Source of the DNA: JAAYOS01 sp050950785
GTDB taxonomy: Bacteria > Bacillota > Clostridia > Oscillospirales > JAAYOS01
Direction of reading: 5' to 3'
Assembly (NCBI GenBank): GCA_050950785.1
Contig: JBMNIG010000028.1
Location: forward strand, 49,911 to 113,910
DNA: 64,000 nt
Both the position numbers and the translations under genes were made by a program. The notes under the pieces are model-generated. The model saw only the letters and a list, made by a program, of their open reading frames with translations. It did no database searches and was not told the DNA's origin. Shown here piece by piece: positions 55,779-64,000 of this stretch; within the stretch, counting starts at the first letter, position 1; each line of letters opens with the position of its first letter.

Positions 55779-57175
55779 AATGGTGTAAATTAAAAAATAA
55801 AAAGAGACAATGTCTCTCCGTTCGGTTAAAATGTAATTACCCCAAACAAATTACCGTAGGAGGAGAAACATGTCTCAGATTAATATTACATTAAATTATC
55901 AAGAAGCGCTAGACCTATTTTCAAAAGATAGAAATGAAGCATTTGCTATTCTGATGCAGAAAACCCTAAACGCCATTCTATTGGCAGAATCAGAGGAACA
56001 GATAGGGGCCGCCAGGCATGAGAGAAGCGAAAGCAGAAGTGATTATCGTAACGGTACCCGTAACCGTAAGCTTGTAACAAGGATAGGGCAGATTACACTT
56101 AGAGTTCCAAGGCATCGGGATGTCCCTTTTGTGACGATGGTTTTTGACAATTATCAAAGAAGTGAAGCAGCTCTGATATCGACTATGACCGAGATGGTCG
56201 TTCAAGGTGTGTCCACAAGAAAGGTTTCTAATGTCGTAGAGGAGTTATGTGGCACCAGCTTCTCCAAATCAACAGTATCAGAGCTATGCAAGGAGCTGGA
56301 CAAAGGTGTACAACAGTTTAAGAATCGACCATTAAACGATGCATATCCCTTTGTAATGGTCGATGCAAAGTACATGAAGGTAAGAAACATCGCATCGTGT
56401 CAAAGGCATTCATGGTTGCTATTGGGATTACAATGGATGGCATGCGTGAAGTGATCGGGTTTGGCACTTTTGATAATGAGTCGAAAGAGACCTGGACGAA
56501 GTTTCTATCTAGTCTAAAAGCCCGGGGATTAAAGAGTATCGATATGCTCACAACTGACTGCCACAGTGGACTCATCGCAGCTATTAAAGCTGTATATCCT
56601 CAAGTAGCTTGGCAAAGATGCCAATTTCATATGCAGAAGAATATCTTGGAGAAGACTCCGAAGAAATACATAGCAGGCTTATCGACAGAACTTCGTGAAA
56701 TGTTTACAGCTAAAACTATCGAAGAGGCTAGAAAACTACGAGATCAAATCTACGAGGACTATAAAGATATTGCACCTAATGCCATGGAAGTACTGGATGA
56801 TGGATTTGAGGATGCTATGACAGTCATGATGTTGCCGGAGACAATGCGAAGGCCTCTGCGCACGACCAACATAGTAGAGCGTGAAAATGCCGAGCTAGAC
56901 CGCCGTTACCGCGTTATTAGGATATTCCCTAACGATGGATCGATGGAACGCTTAATGGGTTCAGTGTTAATGGAGCGTCATGACTTAATGGCGACAAAGC
57001 GGTATTTGTTTACAAAATCTAGATACACAGAAGCACTCAAAGAGGCTAAGCCAAAGTTTCTGGAGATAGCCCAAGAACAGATAAAACTTCTAATGGCATC
57101 CTAAGCTTAAGATAGCAAGCGTCTAAGCGAGCTATTTGACACATTAACCTTAACCGAATGAATTTACACACAATA
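55779..57175 (+). mobile_element. Defective IS256-family element (third)
   Basis: The transposase gene is framed by AATGGTGTAAATT near 55780 and AATTTACACACAAT near 57161, which form an imperfect terminal inverted repeat like that of the element at 33818. Borders are estimates, and no target duplication was found. Confidence 0.65.
55870..57104 (+). pseudogene. Frameshifted IS256-family transposase
   Basis: The first part (to 56454) matches the N-terminal half of IS256 transposases (EEQIGA, YRNGTRNR, STRKV, DAKYMKVR with the first Asp), and the second (from 56397) matches the rest in another frame (AFMVAIGITMDGMREV, MLTTDCHSGL, DRRYRVIRIFPNDG). The break is near 56385, where KVR-ENHRIVSK is expected but KVRNIASCQ is read; a deletion of a few bases (1 or 4) would explain it. 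It belongs with the transposase at 34064. It is not expected to be active. Confidence 0.9.
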
Positions 57176-57395
57176 AAGGACTTGACCGCATCACGGCAAG
57201 CTCGGAGTCGGGTAGCTTTACAATATCAGTACTGATAACGCATCACCTACAATTGTAGTATTTGACCATATATTAGCAGACGCATTTTTATCTGTCAAGG
57301 TTTGTTTATATCAAGGTATAATCTGATATAGCCAATAACACCTATAAAAAGATGCTATTGGCTAAGTAATATTTTTTCTTTGTTGCTTTATTGTC
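57105..57395. other. Intergenic region downstream of the broken IS256
   Basis: About 290 bp; a palindromic hairpin occurs at 57329-57364. No coding frame is convincing. Confidence 0.4.
57329..57380 (+). terminator. Terminator-like hairpin
   Basis: TAGCCAATA (57329-57337) and TATTGGCTA (57356-57364) form a perfect 9-bp stem, followed at 57371 by TTTTTTCTTTG. The T run after it favours rightward termination. Confidence 0.6.
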
Positions 57396-57554
57396 CTATA
57401 CGTATATATCCGCTATACACTCTATTAATGTACCTATAAATCCTGGATAGGAATCCTCAAAAAAGGAGTACTTTTTTCTTGAGATCAGTTCCTTACAAAT
57501 TGAAGTCTTACCTGTACTCGTTAAGCCATTTAATTTGCCTTTTTGTTTATTCAT
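57396..57554 (-). pseudogene. Fragment of a P-loop kinase (CPT-like)
   Basis: ATG 57554 has a strong SD (GGAGGAAGGAG), and the 52-residue product contains LNGLTSTGKTSICKEL, a Walker A loop (GLTSTGKTS) as in chloramphenicol-phosphotransferase-like and adenylate-kinase-like proteins. It stops soon after, so the rest of the kinase (170 or more residues usually) is missing. It is probably a remnant. A small standalone protein is possible but unlikely. Confidence 0.5.
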
Positions 57555-57671
57555 AGCTCCTTCCTCCAAATCAAAAAATGACTTCTGATTTGCCATTGCA
57601 TACTATGCTATCCAACTTATTACTCCACTTTAGGTTATAGCGTCGACGATCCCGTTGATTGCCATCCGACT

Positions 57672-58343
57672 TTAACAAATCAATCCACCATGAAAATAAC
57701 ACTCATATACTTTAACTTCATTGCAGTAAATTTCTTCATAACCTTGGAACCAGGTAAAATCGCCAACAACCTTACATTTGTACAAGTATTCTCCGGATTG
57801 GTAGTATTCAGGCCCTCTATACGGCATATTCTTATCTGCCCTCCTTAGAGCCTCCTTCAGGAAATTTCCACTAAATCGTTCTTCTAAAACCCGTCCCATA
57901 TAATTCATGGCATAAACAGCTTTTCCATCCTGCCAAATAGCTTCTTCGCCTGCAAAATGCTCGCCGCCTAAATATGTATCATGATATGAGAGGGGTCCAT
58001 TGGTATATTGAAAATCATGAGAATCAAATCTCGTTGAAGATGTTTCGTTCATGGATGCAGCATATGTGTTTTTATTCGCTTCAAGTCTGAAATCAATCAG
58101 TTTATCCAAATTTGTCGTCGTATTGGAGGGAACGTTGAGCGTACACTCCTGATCTCTAACAAGAAAATCAATAGTTACATTAAGCAGATTACTGATTTGA
58201 ATCAGATTTGAAATATCCGGATAAACCTGTCCGGACTCCCATTTTGCAACTGCTTGCCTTGATACATCAAGTTTCTCAGCCATTTCCTCTTGAGTAAGTC
58301 CTTTATTCTTTCTCAGTAATTGCAGCTTTTCAGAAAAAATCAT
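57672..58343 (-). CDS. XRE-family regulator with DUF5680 domain
   Basis: The frame extends to 58391; ATG 58343 is chosen from SD GAGGTGA. The 223-residue product starts with an XRE helix-turn-helix (LTQEEMAEKLDVSRQAVAKWESGQVYP) and ends in a domain of about 130 residues (FQYTNGPLSYHDTYLGGEHFAG, EYYQSGEYLYKCKVVGDFTW), which matches the DUF5680 type seen after XRE domains in Bacillota. The function of this domain is unknown, perhaps small-molecule sensing. It does not appear tied to the sugar genes; a stand-alone regulator next to the kinase fragment. Confidence 0.85.
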   Translation of the reverse strand: MIFSEKLQLLRKNKGLTQEEMAEKLDVSRQAVAKWESGQVYPDISNLIQISNLLNVTIDFLVRDQECTLNVPSNTTTNLDKLIDFRLEANKNTYAASMNETSSTRFDSHDFQYTNGPLSYHDTYLGGEHFAGEEAIWQDGKAVYAMNYMGRVLEERFSGNFLKEALRRADKNMPYRGPEYYQSGEYLYKCKVVGDFTWFQGYEEIYCNEVKVYECYFHGGLIC

Positions 58344-58699
58344 TATCATCACCTCGAAATAATTATAATGTATCCCAGTCACATTATACATACCCCAACG
58401 TTTGCAAATATGCTACTTTTGTTATACATATTCTCATCCTCATATAATCTTGGTCTTTATCTTATCACACATACCACTCCTGTCCAAGATTCTCAAACTG
58501 TGGTCAAGCTTCTAAAATGGATGATCGATCTTTATTGATCGTCCGCAAAGACTGTCCTGCTTGAAGTGGCTTAGATGGTATTTTGGTTGTACCTTTGACA
58601 TTTGAATTGAAATCCTCAAAGGTTATTATATATGGTATAATCTATATAACGATGAGTTCGATTGGAAACAGTATAAAATACAGCTTTAGGAGAATTGGT

Positions 58700-59395
58700 A
58701 TGAAATGCGACCATAATTGCGCTTGCCATGATAGTCATATTAGTTGTATTCAGCATGTGCCCATCTTTGCAAACCTAAGCAAGGAAGAAATGTTGGAGAT
58801 TTCTGAGATCGCAACATCTCGCAGCTATGAAAAAGGTGAAATGATATATTGGGCAGGTGACGAGGGAGGAACGCTTTTTGTACTCTTCACCGGGAGAGCA
58901 AAGCTCTTTCGCCTGAATGAAAATGGGAAGGAACAGTTGATTCGATTGGTTGAGCCAGGTGAATTTATAGGTGAGTTGTCTCTTTTTTCCTCATTACCGC
59001 TTACAGATAACGCACAGGCGCTTGAGGAAACTACTATGTGTGTTCTCCAAGGTGAGCGTCTTAAAGAGATCATGGCAAAATATCCTTCCATTGCTTTTAA
59101 GGTGATAGATGAGCTTTCCAGAAGGCTGGAAAAAGCAGAGAACAGAATTGAAGCAATCAGCTTAAGTTCCGTGACCAAAAGGGTAGTCGACGCGTTGTTG
59201 GAGTTTTCCGGGGGCAAAAAGGAGATTGTTTTGCCAATGACTAAAGGAGACTTGTCATCTCAACTGGGAATAAGCCAGGAAACCTTAAGCCGAAAACTTG
59301 CTGCATTCCAGGAAGAAGGATTGATTGAGCTTAAAGGTCATCGAAGAATAATTATTAAAAATATATCAGAGTTAGAGAGAGCCGGACTAGAATAA
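58700..59395 (+). CDS. Crp/Fnr-family regulator with N-terminal cysteine cluster
   Basis: ATG 58700 follows AGGAGA (the frame extends to 58583). The 231-residue product starts MKCDHNCACHDSHISC, with Cys3, Cys7, Cys9 and Cys16, then the cyclic-nucleotide-binding-like beta roll (YEKGEMIYWAGDEGG, GEFIGELSLFSS) and a C-terminal helix-turn-helix (TKGDLSSQLGISQETLSRKL). The cysteines could bind a 4Fe-4S cluster or metal as in FNR-like sensors; the exact FNR spacing is not matched. Its TATAAT at 58636-58641 sits after TGG, an extended -10. It is followed by a large hairpin. Anaerobic or redox control of nearby sugar genes is possible but unshown. Confidence 0.88.
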   Translation: MKCDHNCACHDSHISCIQHVPIFANLSKEEMLEISEIATSRSYEKGEMIYWAGDEGGTLFVLFTGRAKLFRLNENGKEQLIRLVEPGEFIGELSLFSSLPLTDNAQALEETTMCVLQGERLKEIMAKYPSIAFKVIDELSRRLEKAENRIEAISLSSVTKRVVDALLEFSGGKKEIVLPMTKGDLSSQLGISQETLSRKLAAFQEEGLIELKGHRRIIIKNISELERAGLE

Positions 59396-59472
59396 TGACT
59401 TCAGTGAACAGAAGTTTCATTGAGGGAAAAATCGGTGTGGATCTTGACATTTTGAATCTTACTTAATAGACA

Positions 59473-59557
59473 AAAAAGGACTTGACTCGCTGCCGGGCAC
59501 ACCGTTGTTTTCAACGGTCCCGGTCTAGAAACAGCGAATCAAGTCCTTTTCTCTTTT
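59473..59557. terminator. Large branched hairpin after the Crp/Fnr gene
   Basis: AAAAAGGACTTGACTCGCTG (59473-59492) pairs with CAGCGAATCAAGTCCTTTT (59532-59550) with one mismatch; an inner stem CCGTTG/CAACGG lies at about 59502-59517. Long T-rich tail (CTCTTTT). It can serve as terminator for the regulator or as a relic of a repeat; the GGACTTGA motif is also seen near 57177. Confidence 0.7.
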
Positions 59558-59715
59558 GGAACCTATTCAGATAATACTTTTTAGTTAAATAAACATCATC
59601 TAGCCTGTTTCGAATAAAATTGCTAAAGTCTTCCCCTATGGTAGAGATTGCAATAATTTAGCTAAAGATTTATAATAATCATAATGCAGTACAAGCAAAA
59701 GCGTACAAGTAAATA

Positions 59716-59727
59716 TTAGTTAACTAA
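59716..59727. promoter_or_regulatory. TTAGTTAACTAA palindrome upstream of GH1
   Basis: A perfect 12-bp palindrome built from the same TTAGTTAA half-site as the candidate LacI operators at 7672-7911. It lies just upstream of the SD of the GH1-ROK kinase operon. Confidence 0.45.
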
Positions 59728-59746
59728 CGGTAAAGGAGAATTTGTA

Positions 59747-61156
59747 ATGAGATTTCCAGACGGATTTCTTTGGGGCGGCGCAGTAGCTGCAAACCAGTGC
59801 GAGGGCGCCTATAACAAGGACGGCAAGGGATTGTCCATTCAGGATGTCTATCCAAAGGGTGTAATGGGCGGTATAACAGAAGAACCCACACCTGATAACC
59901 TGAAACTTGTGGGCATTGATTTCTATCATCGTTATGCGGAAGATATCAAGCTTTTTGCCGAGATGGGGTTTAAAGTGTTCAGGCTTTCGATAGCATGGTC
60001 TCGTATATTCCCAAACGGGGATGAAACTGAGCCAAACGAAGCCGGACTTGCTTTTTACGATAGGGTGTTTGACGAGTGTGCAAAATACGGCATCGAGCCC
60101 ATGGTCACCCTTTCACACTACGAAACTCCTCTTCACCTTGCCAAAACATATGACGGATGGCGTGACCGTCGTCTTGTCGGATTCTTTGAGCGCTATGTAC
60201 GCACTGTTTTTGAACGCTATAAAGACAAGGTGAAATATTGGCTAACATTTAATGAAATAAATACCGTGTTGCTTGCCCCGTACATGGGTGCCGGCATTAT
60301 GACCGACCGCAGCAAACTCACTCCTCAAGATTTCTATCAGGCAATGCACCACGAGTTTGTTGCGAGTGCGCTTGCGGTAAAGGCATGCCACGAGATCATA
60401 CCTGATGCCAAAATCGGATGTATGGTATTATGTGCCCCTGCGTACCCACTAACTCCAAATCCTGATGATGTTATTGAAGCGATGAGAACAAATCAGCAAA
60501 ACTATATGTTTACTGATGTTCATGCCAGGGGTTATTATACTAATTATATGCTTAACGATATGAAGCGCAAAGGTGTCAAGCTGGTCATGGAACCCGGTGA
60601 TGAGGAAATCTTGAAAAATACTGTTGACTTTATATCTTTCAGCTACTACATGAGCCTCTGTGCCAGTGCCGATCCCGAAAAGAAGAAGGGTAAGGGTAAT
60701 TTCATCGGCGGAGTTCCAAACCCATATCTACCCGAAAGCGAGTGGGGATGGCAAATCGATCCCCAAGGCCTGAGATATGCTCTAAATGATCTATATGACC
60801 GTTATCAGCTCCCTTTGTTCATAGTAGAAAACGGACTGGGAGCAGTCGATGAGCTGGTGGAGGACGAAAACGGAAACAAAACCGTGATCGATGATTACCG
60901 GATATCCTATCTAAACGATCACCTTGTACAGGTTGGCAAAGCTATCAACGAAGATGGTGTCGACGTGATGGGTTATACCTCTTGGGGTTGCATCGACCTT
61001 GTAAGCGCATCTACAGCAGAAATGAAAAAGCGGTATGGATTTATATATGTCGATCGCAACAATGACGGAACCGGAACTCTCGAGCGTTACAAGAAAAAGA
61101 GTTTCTACTGGTATAAAGATGTCATTTCCACAAATGGTGGTTCATTGAAGGAGTGA
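59747..61156 (+). CDS. GH1 6-phospho-beta-glucosidase-like enzyme
   Basis: The 469-residue product starts FPDGFLWGGAVAANQCEGAY (GH1 N-terminal signature). Acid-base Glu170 is in WLTFNEIN and nucleophile Glu361 in FIVENGLGA. WGCIDLVSASTAEMKKRYG contains the Ser422, Lys428 and Tyr430 trio that binds the 6-phosphate in phospho-beta-glucosidases. It hydrolyses phosphorylated beta-glucosides such as cellobiose 6'-phosphate to glucose and glucose 6-phosphate. No PTS gene is near; the neighbouring ROK kinase may supply the phosphate. SD AAAGGAG is present. Confidence 0.93.
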   Translation: MRFPDGFLWGGAVAANQCEGAYNKDGKGLSIQDVYPKGVMGGITEEPTPDNLKLVGIDFYHRYAEDIKLFAEMGFKVFRLSIAWSRIFPNGDETEPNEAGLAFYDRVFDECAKYGIEPMVTLSHYETPLHLAKTYDGWRDRRLVGFFERYVRTVFERYKDKVKYWLTFNEINTVLLAPYMGAGIMTDRSKLTPQDFYQAMHHEFVASALAVKACHEIIPDAKIGCMVLCAPAYPLTPNPDDVIEAMRTNQQNYMFTDVHARGYYTNYMLNDMKRKGVKLVMEPGDEEILKNTVDFISFSYYMSLCASADPEKKKGKGNFIGGVPNPYLPESEWGWQIDPQGLRYALNDLYDRYQLPLFIVENGLGAVDELVEDENGNKTVIDDYRISYLNDHLVQVGKAINEDGVDVMGYTSWGCIDLVSASTAEMKKRYGFIYVDRNNDGTGTLERYKKKSFYWYKDVISTNGGSLKE

Positions 61157-61161
61157 GTGGA

Positions 61162-62160
61162 ATGAAAGTACTTGTTATGGATTTTGGCGGCACATATACA
61201 AAGTACTGTCTGATGGATGAACACGCAGAAATAACTGAAAAGGGTGAAGTCCCTTCTCCCGTTATCGGGGTTGATACGTATGTCAACACTGTTCGTAAAC
61301 TATATGAGAAGTTCAAAGATAGAATTGACGGTATATCCATCAGCACACCGGGTATGTTGAATGCCGAAACAGGTTATCTCTATAGCGCGGGCTCGTTTAT
61401 TGACATGGCAGGGCAAAATGTCTTTGAGCTCCTAAAACCATATATCTCGATCCCGATCGCTCTCGAAAACGACGGAAAGAGCGGGGCGCTTGCCGAGGTT
61501 TGGAAGGGAAGTTTGAAAGATGTCAATGATGGAGCAGTCGTTATTATAGGGACAGGAATTGCAGGCGGCATTATAAAAGATAGAAGGATCCACCGTGGTC
61601 ATAACCATTCTGCCGGTGAACTTTCATATTTGCTTCTAAAACCCGGTGAATACAGCATTAATAACTTAATCTGTATGAGTGCTGCTATGATGGGTCTAAT
61701 TCCAAAAGTAGCTACTGCGAAAGGGTACGATTTATCGGTAGTTGAAACAGGGTTACTCAAACGCGATGATGTGCGCGAACTGGTTGAGGATACCGATGCC
61801 GATACTAAAAAACAAGCAGATATCGTAATAGATGGATATCAGATATTCAAATGGCTTGAAGAAGGCGACCCTGTAGTTGAAAAGATCTACGATGAATTTA
61901 TTAAGACTCTAACACTGCTTGTATTCAACCTTCAGGTGACATACGATCCGGAGAAAATATCGATCGGTGGAGGTGTTAGCGCACAGCCGCGTCTTATAAA
62001 AGATCTACGTGCAGAACTTGAGAAAATTGAAAAGGGTATAACACTTGTTCCACTTCCTAAAGTAAATGTTGATGTTTGTCATTTCCGCGGAGATGCAAAT
62101 CTGACCGGTGCGATGTACAATTTCCTTGTTCGTTATGCGCCGGATAAAATAGGAGGATAA
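61162..62160 (+). CDS. ROK-family sugar kinase
   Basis: ATG 61162 follows GAAGGAG (a GTG at 61153 is in frame). The 332-residue product has VLVMDFGGTYTKYCLMD (phosphate-1 motif of the ASKHA fold), ALENDGKSGALAEVW with the catalytic Asp, and VIIGTGIAGGII. No C-x-C-G-x2-G-C zinc motif and no helix-turn-helix are present, so it is an enzyme of a zinc-less ROK subgroup rather than a repressor. It starts 5 bp after the GH1 stop. Phosphorylation of a beta-glucoside or of glucose is the likely job. A strong terminator follows. Confidence 0.88.
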   Translation: MKVLVMDFGGTYTKYCLMDEHAEITEKGEVPSPVIGVDTYVNTVRKLYEKFKDRIDGISISTPGMLNAETGYLYSAGSFIDMAGQNVFELLKPYISIPIALENDGKSGALAEVWKGSLKDVNDGAVVIIGTGIAGGIIKDRRIHRGHNHSAGELSYLLLKPGEYSINNLICMSAAMMGLIPKVATAKGYDLSVVETGLLKRDDVRELVEDTDADTKKQADIVIDGYQIFKWLEEGDPVVEKIYDEFIKTLTLLVFNLQVTYDPEKISIGGGVSAQPRLIKDLRAELEKIEKGITLVPLPKVNVDVCHFRGDANLTGAMYNFLVRYAPDKIGG

Positions 62161-62410
62161 TAATTCCTACGACTATTAACAAAACAATCTTAGGCCCTCT
62201 ATTTGCCTGAGTTTGTATTAGAATGAGTTTTGACACGACAGGTCAACAGGTCTAAGTTTCAACTAAGCATTAAGAAAGCCGCAAACCCAATTATGCCAGA
62301 GGGTTTGCGGCTTTTTGTCGGATAATCTCAGCTGATATTGATGTGATTCTATCCACTCCCATCTGTACATGCTATCAATAGACGGGTCACAACTTTGTAT
62401 TGTATATAAT
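62161..62410. other. Intergenic region between ROK kinase and ISL3 element
   Basis: Holds the terminator at 62275-62316. A minus-strand open frame at 62263-62514 crosses the terminator and the IS end and is not considered a gene. Confidence 0.5.
62275..62316 (+). terminator. Strong terminator after the GH1-ROK kinase operon
   Basis: AAAGCCGCAAACCC (62275-62288) and GGGTTTGCGGCTTT (62301-62314) form a perfect 14-bp stem with TTG following. Confidence 0.92.
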
Positions 62411-64000
62411 GGCTCTTCGTCAATTGTTGGGGTAGAGCATAAGTAAAAATATAATCCGGTAGGTAACAATGATTGCTTACCGGATTTTGCTTTGTAAAAC
62501 AACCATGTAATCAACCTATGAAACCATCAAGATACGCAATTGAGCAAGATTGCACGTGACAATCATCCCCGTTCCGCCTACCCATTTTGCCATCTACCTT
62601 GTTTTCACGATAGTGGTACAGAATATTACTCTTGGGTGGGAGGGAGGGGAATAACTATGTCATTGAAAGCATACGTTAGGCAACCTGAGAATTCATTATG
62701 TGAAGGATACGATTTCTAAATCGAGAAAAATTTCTAACACCAAATGATATTCTCTTCAATACTTTGAGTTTGTTGTTACATCCTTCTGTGAAACCGTTAG
62801 TATATCTGCAATCGAAAGCATTCAAGATATATTGATCCCAGTTATGTATAGCGGTAAGACTTGTCTTAAACTCAGGTAGATTCGAGAATTCGGCAAGAAG
62901 CAACCACTTAGCCAATCTTTCTTTTGCTTGCACACGATTCTCTGACCTCATAAATTCGAGAAACTTGTTCTTTAGAAAATAGGCTTCACGTAGCCTTGGG
63001 GATATTTTAAGCATTTCAGTTATTTGAGCAACTTCTTCCGGCTTAAGGTACATTGGATTTTTTAATAGCAGCCGCCTGCTTCGTTTGAAGTACTTTCGTC
63101 GATAGTCAGAAAAATTCTGCTGTTCAGCCTTACGAACTTTTTCAAAATCCCAAATTACTTGCCTTACCACATGATATTTATCAATGACTATTGTTGCCTG
63201 TGGAAAGCAAGTCTTGGCTATTTCCAAATAGGATCGATTCATATCCATTACAACATACTTCACACTATTTCTTGTACTAAATGAGCTGAAATATCTTAAA
63301 AGGGCTTCCTGTTTCCTATTTGGGAGAATATCTAACACTTTGCGTTTCTTTGTATCAGTAATAATGCATTGATACTTTTGACCACCGGCATTACCCTTAA
63401 GTTCATCAATGGATAGGACTTCGGGAAGTGATTTGCATTTGTATTCCACTAACGAAAAATATCTTGCTGCAGTTGTAGAAGATATATTATGTTCCTTTGC
63501 TATGTCCTTTATGGACTTCAAATCAGAAAAGGAGCCAATTACGTGTGCTACTAAACGGGTCGTGACTCTATGATATCTGGGCAAGAATGGGATCGTTTCA
63601 AAAAACCTCTTATTACAATGCCCACAAACATAGCGTCTTTTACGGATGTGAAGAACTGTGCTTTTCCCAAATGCAGCTAGATCCTTTACCTTCTGCCACC
63701 TATAATCATGGACACGTATTGTTTCAAGACCACATACTGGGCAAGTGTGCGCTCGTCTTTGCATCATAAAATAGATGTCGTGTTGCTTTTCGTTTTCCTC
63801 AACTTTTAAGATAATTGCATCTTCCAAACCGAGTATTTTTGTTATATAATCAGTGTAGGGCATAATGTGAACCTCCTTAAATGTGGGTTTGATCGCTTTA
63901 CATTTTACAGGATTTTCACGTTATGCCCTATATCTTTATCCAAATTTAGTGAAAAATGTTGGAGTTCTATTTCATGAACCCCAACATTAATTATAGAACC
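62411..64000 (-). mobile_element. ISL3-family insertion sequence reaching the window end
   Basis: The left end GGCTCTTCGTCAATTGTTGG (62411 on) and the reversed right end GGTTCTATAATTAATGTTGG (64000 backwards) are imperfect inverted repeats of 23 bp sharing TGTTGGGGT at the inner end. The window ends exactly at the outer base. Between them lies one transposase gene. ISL3 elements normally make 8-bp target duplications; the right flank is outside the window. A hairpin with AATCCGGTA/TTACCGGATT arms lies at 62453-62486 inside the left end. Confidence 0.75.
62676..63863 (-). CDS. ISL3-family transposase
   Basis: The 395-residue product has the N-terminal zinc finger pair THTCPVCGLETI and YVCGHCNKRF, then a helix-turn-helix (IKDIAKEHNISSTTAARYF), and a DDE catalytic domain with LSIDELKGNAG, VVMDMNRSYLEIAK, IVIDKYHVVRQ and TNGFTEGCNNKLKVLKR. 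It is full length for the family (400-430 typical) and appears intact. ATG 63863 follows AAGGAGG. Confidence 0.95.
   Translation of the reverse strand: MPYTDYITKILGLEDAIILKVEENEKQHDIYFMMQRRAHTCPVCGLETIRVHDYRWQKVKDLAAFGKSTVLHIRKRRYVCGHCNKRFFETIPFLPRYHRVTTRLVAHVIGSFSDLKSIKDIAKEHNISSTTAARYFSLVEYKCKSLPEVLSIDELKGNAGGQKYQCIITDTKKRKVLDILPNRKQEALLRYFSSFSTRNSVKYVVMDMNRSYLEIAKTCFPQATIVIDKYHVVRQVIWDFEKVRKAEQQNFSDYRRKYFKRSRRLLLKNPMYLKPEEVAQITEMLKISPRLREAYFLKNKFLEFMRSENRVQAKERLAKWLLLAEFSNLPEFKTSLTAIHNWDQYILNAFDCRYTNGFTEGCNNKLKVLKRISFGVRNFSRFRNRILHIMNSQVA

Larger units (their letters stand above)
59396..59746. other. Intergenic region before GH1 with hairpin and TTAGTTAA sites
   Basis: 351 bp. It holds the large hairpin at 59473-59557, TTAGTTAAATAA at 59581-59592, and the palindrome TTAGTTAACTAA at 59716-59727, 20 bp upstream of the GH1 start and about 12 bp before its SD AAAGGAG. 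GTACAAG is repeated at about 59691 and 59703. No coding frame is convincing. Confidence 0.55.

Noticed and set aside
62263..62514. Minus-strand open frame of 83 residues
   Set aside because: It crosses the strong terminator after the ROK kinase and the ISL3 left end, and has no SD.
1..64000. CRISPR arrays, tRNA and rRNA genes, riboswitches
   Set aside because: No regular direct repeats with spacers, no cloverleaf-like stretches and no recognisable riboswitch cores were seen on either strand by eye; a structure-based search could still find a weak one.

Overview
The window looks like a chromosome segment of an anaerobic, low-to-moderate GC member of the Clostridia (Bacillota). The signs are a Bacillota-type LexA (DinR) box, Shine-Dalgarno sites before almost every gene, TTG/GTG starts, YesM/YesN-like and LplA/LplB/YtcP-like sugar-uptake parts, a radical-SAM (oxygen-independent) sulfatase-maturating enzyme, and a pyrophosphate-type phosphofructokinase. 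The species cannot be named from the sequence.

Layout. 1-900: the 3' end of an S-layer-homology-type protein and two tandem genes for 33-34 residue membrane microproteins. 994-3302: DNA-damage genes (SRAP protease-like protein; Y-family polymerase with LexA boxes and a small partner gene). 3497-32281: a large sulfatase locus with the maturase (anSME), eight S1-type sulfatases, a LacI regulator, three lipoprotein solute-binding proteins (one frameshifted), two ABC permeases, a two-component system and glucose-6-phosphate isomerase. 32382-38170: an insertion-sequence island (IS256-type twice, IS110-type) around a sugar isomerase gene. 38200-49285: a tight catabolic operon (solute-binding protein, Gfo/Idh/MocA oxidoreductase, sugar isomerase, LarA-like epimerase, triosephosphate isomerase, class II aldolase, PPi-type phosphofructokinase, GH3). 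49427-55577: three CHR-family (chromate/anion) transporter genes, a ROK repressor and a ninth sulfatase. 55779-64000: a broken IS256-type element, a kinase fragment, XRE and Crp/Fnr regulators, a GH1 6-phospho-beta-glucosidase plus ROK kinase pair, and an ISL3-type element.

How it may work. All nine sulfatases carry the Cys-type formylglycine motif and none has a signal peptide, so desulfation should be cytoplasmic, after import of sulfated oligosaccharides by lipoprotein-dependent ABC transport (the ATPase is not in this window). GH3/GH1 and the oxidoreductase, isomerase and epimerase would process the sugar, and Pgi, PFK, aldolase and TIM would take it to triose phosphates. Cytoplasmic sulfate release would need an exit; the adjacent CHR transporters are the candidates, which is the most interesting hypothesis here. 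No polysaccharide lyase or secreted endo-hydrolase is visible, so the locus seems built for oligosaccharides made by others. The substrate is unknown.

Genome dynamics. Five IS copies, one frameshifted transporter gene, one frameshifted transposase, a CHR gene relic fused to the end of a sulfatase gene, and duplicated sulfatases show a locus that is still being rearranged.
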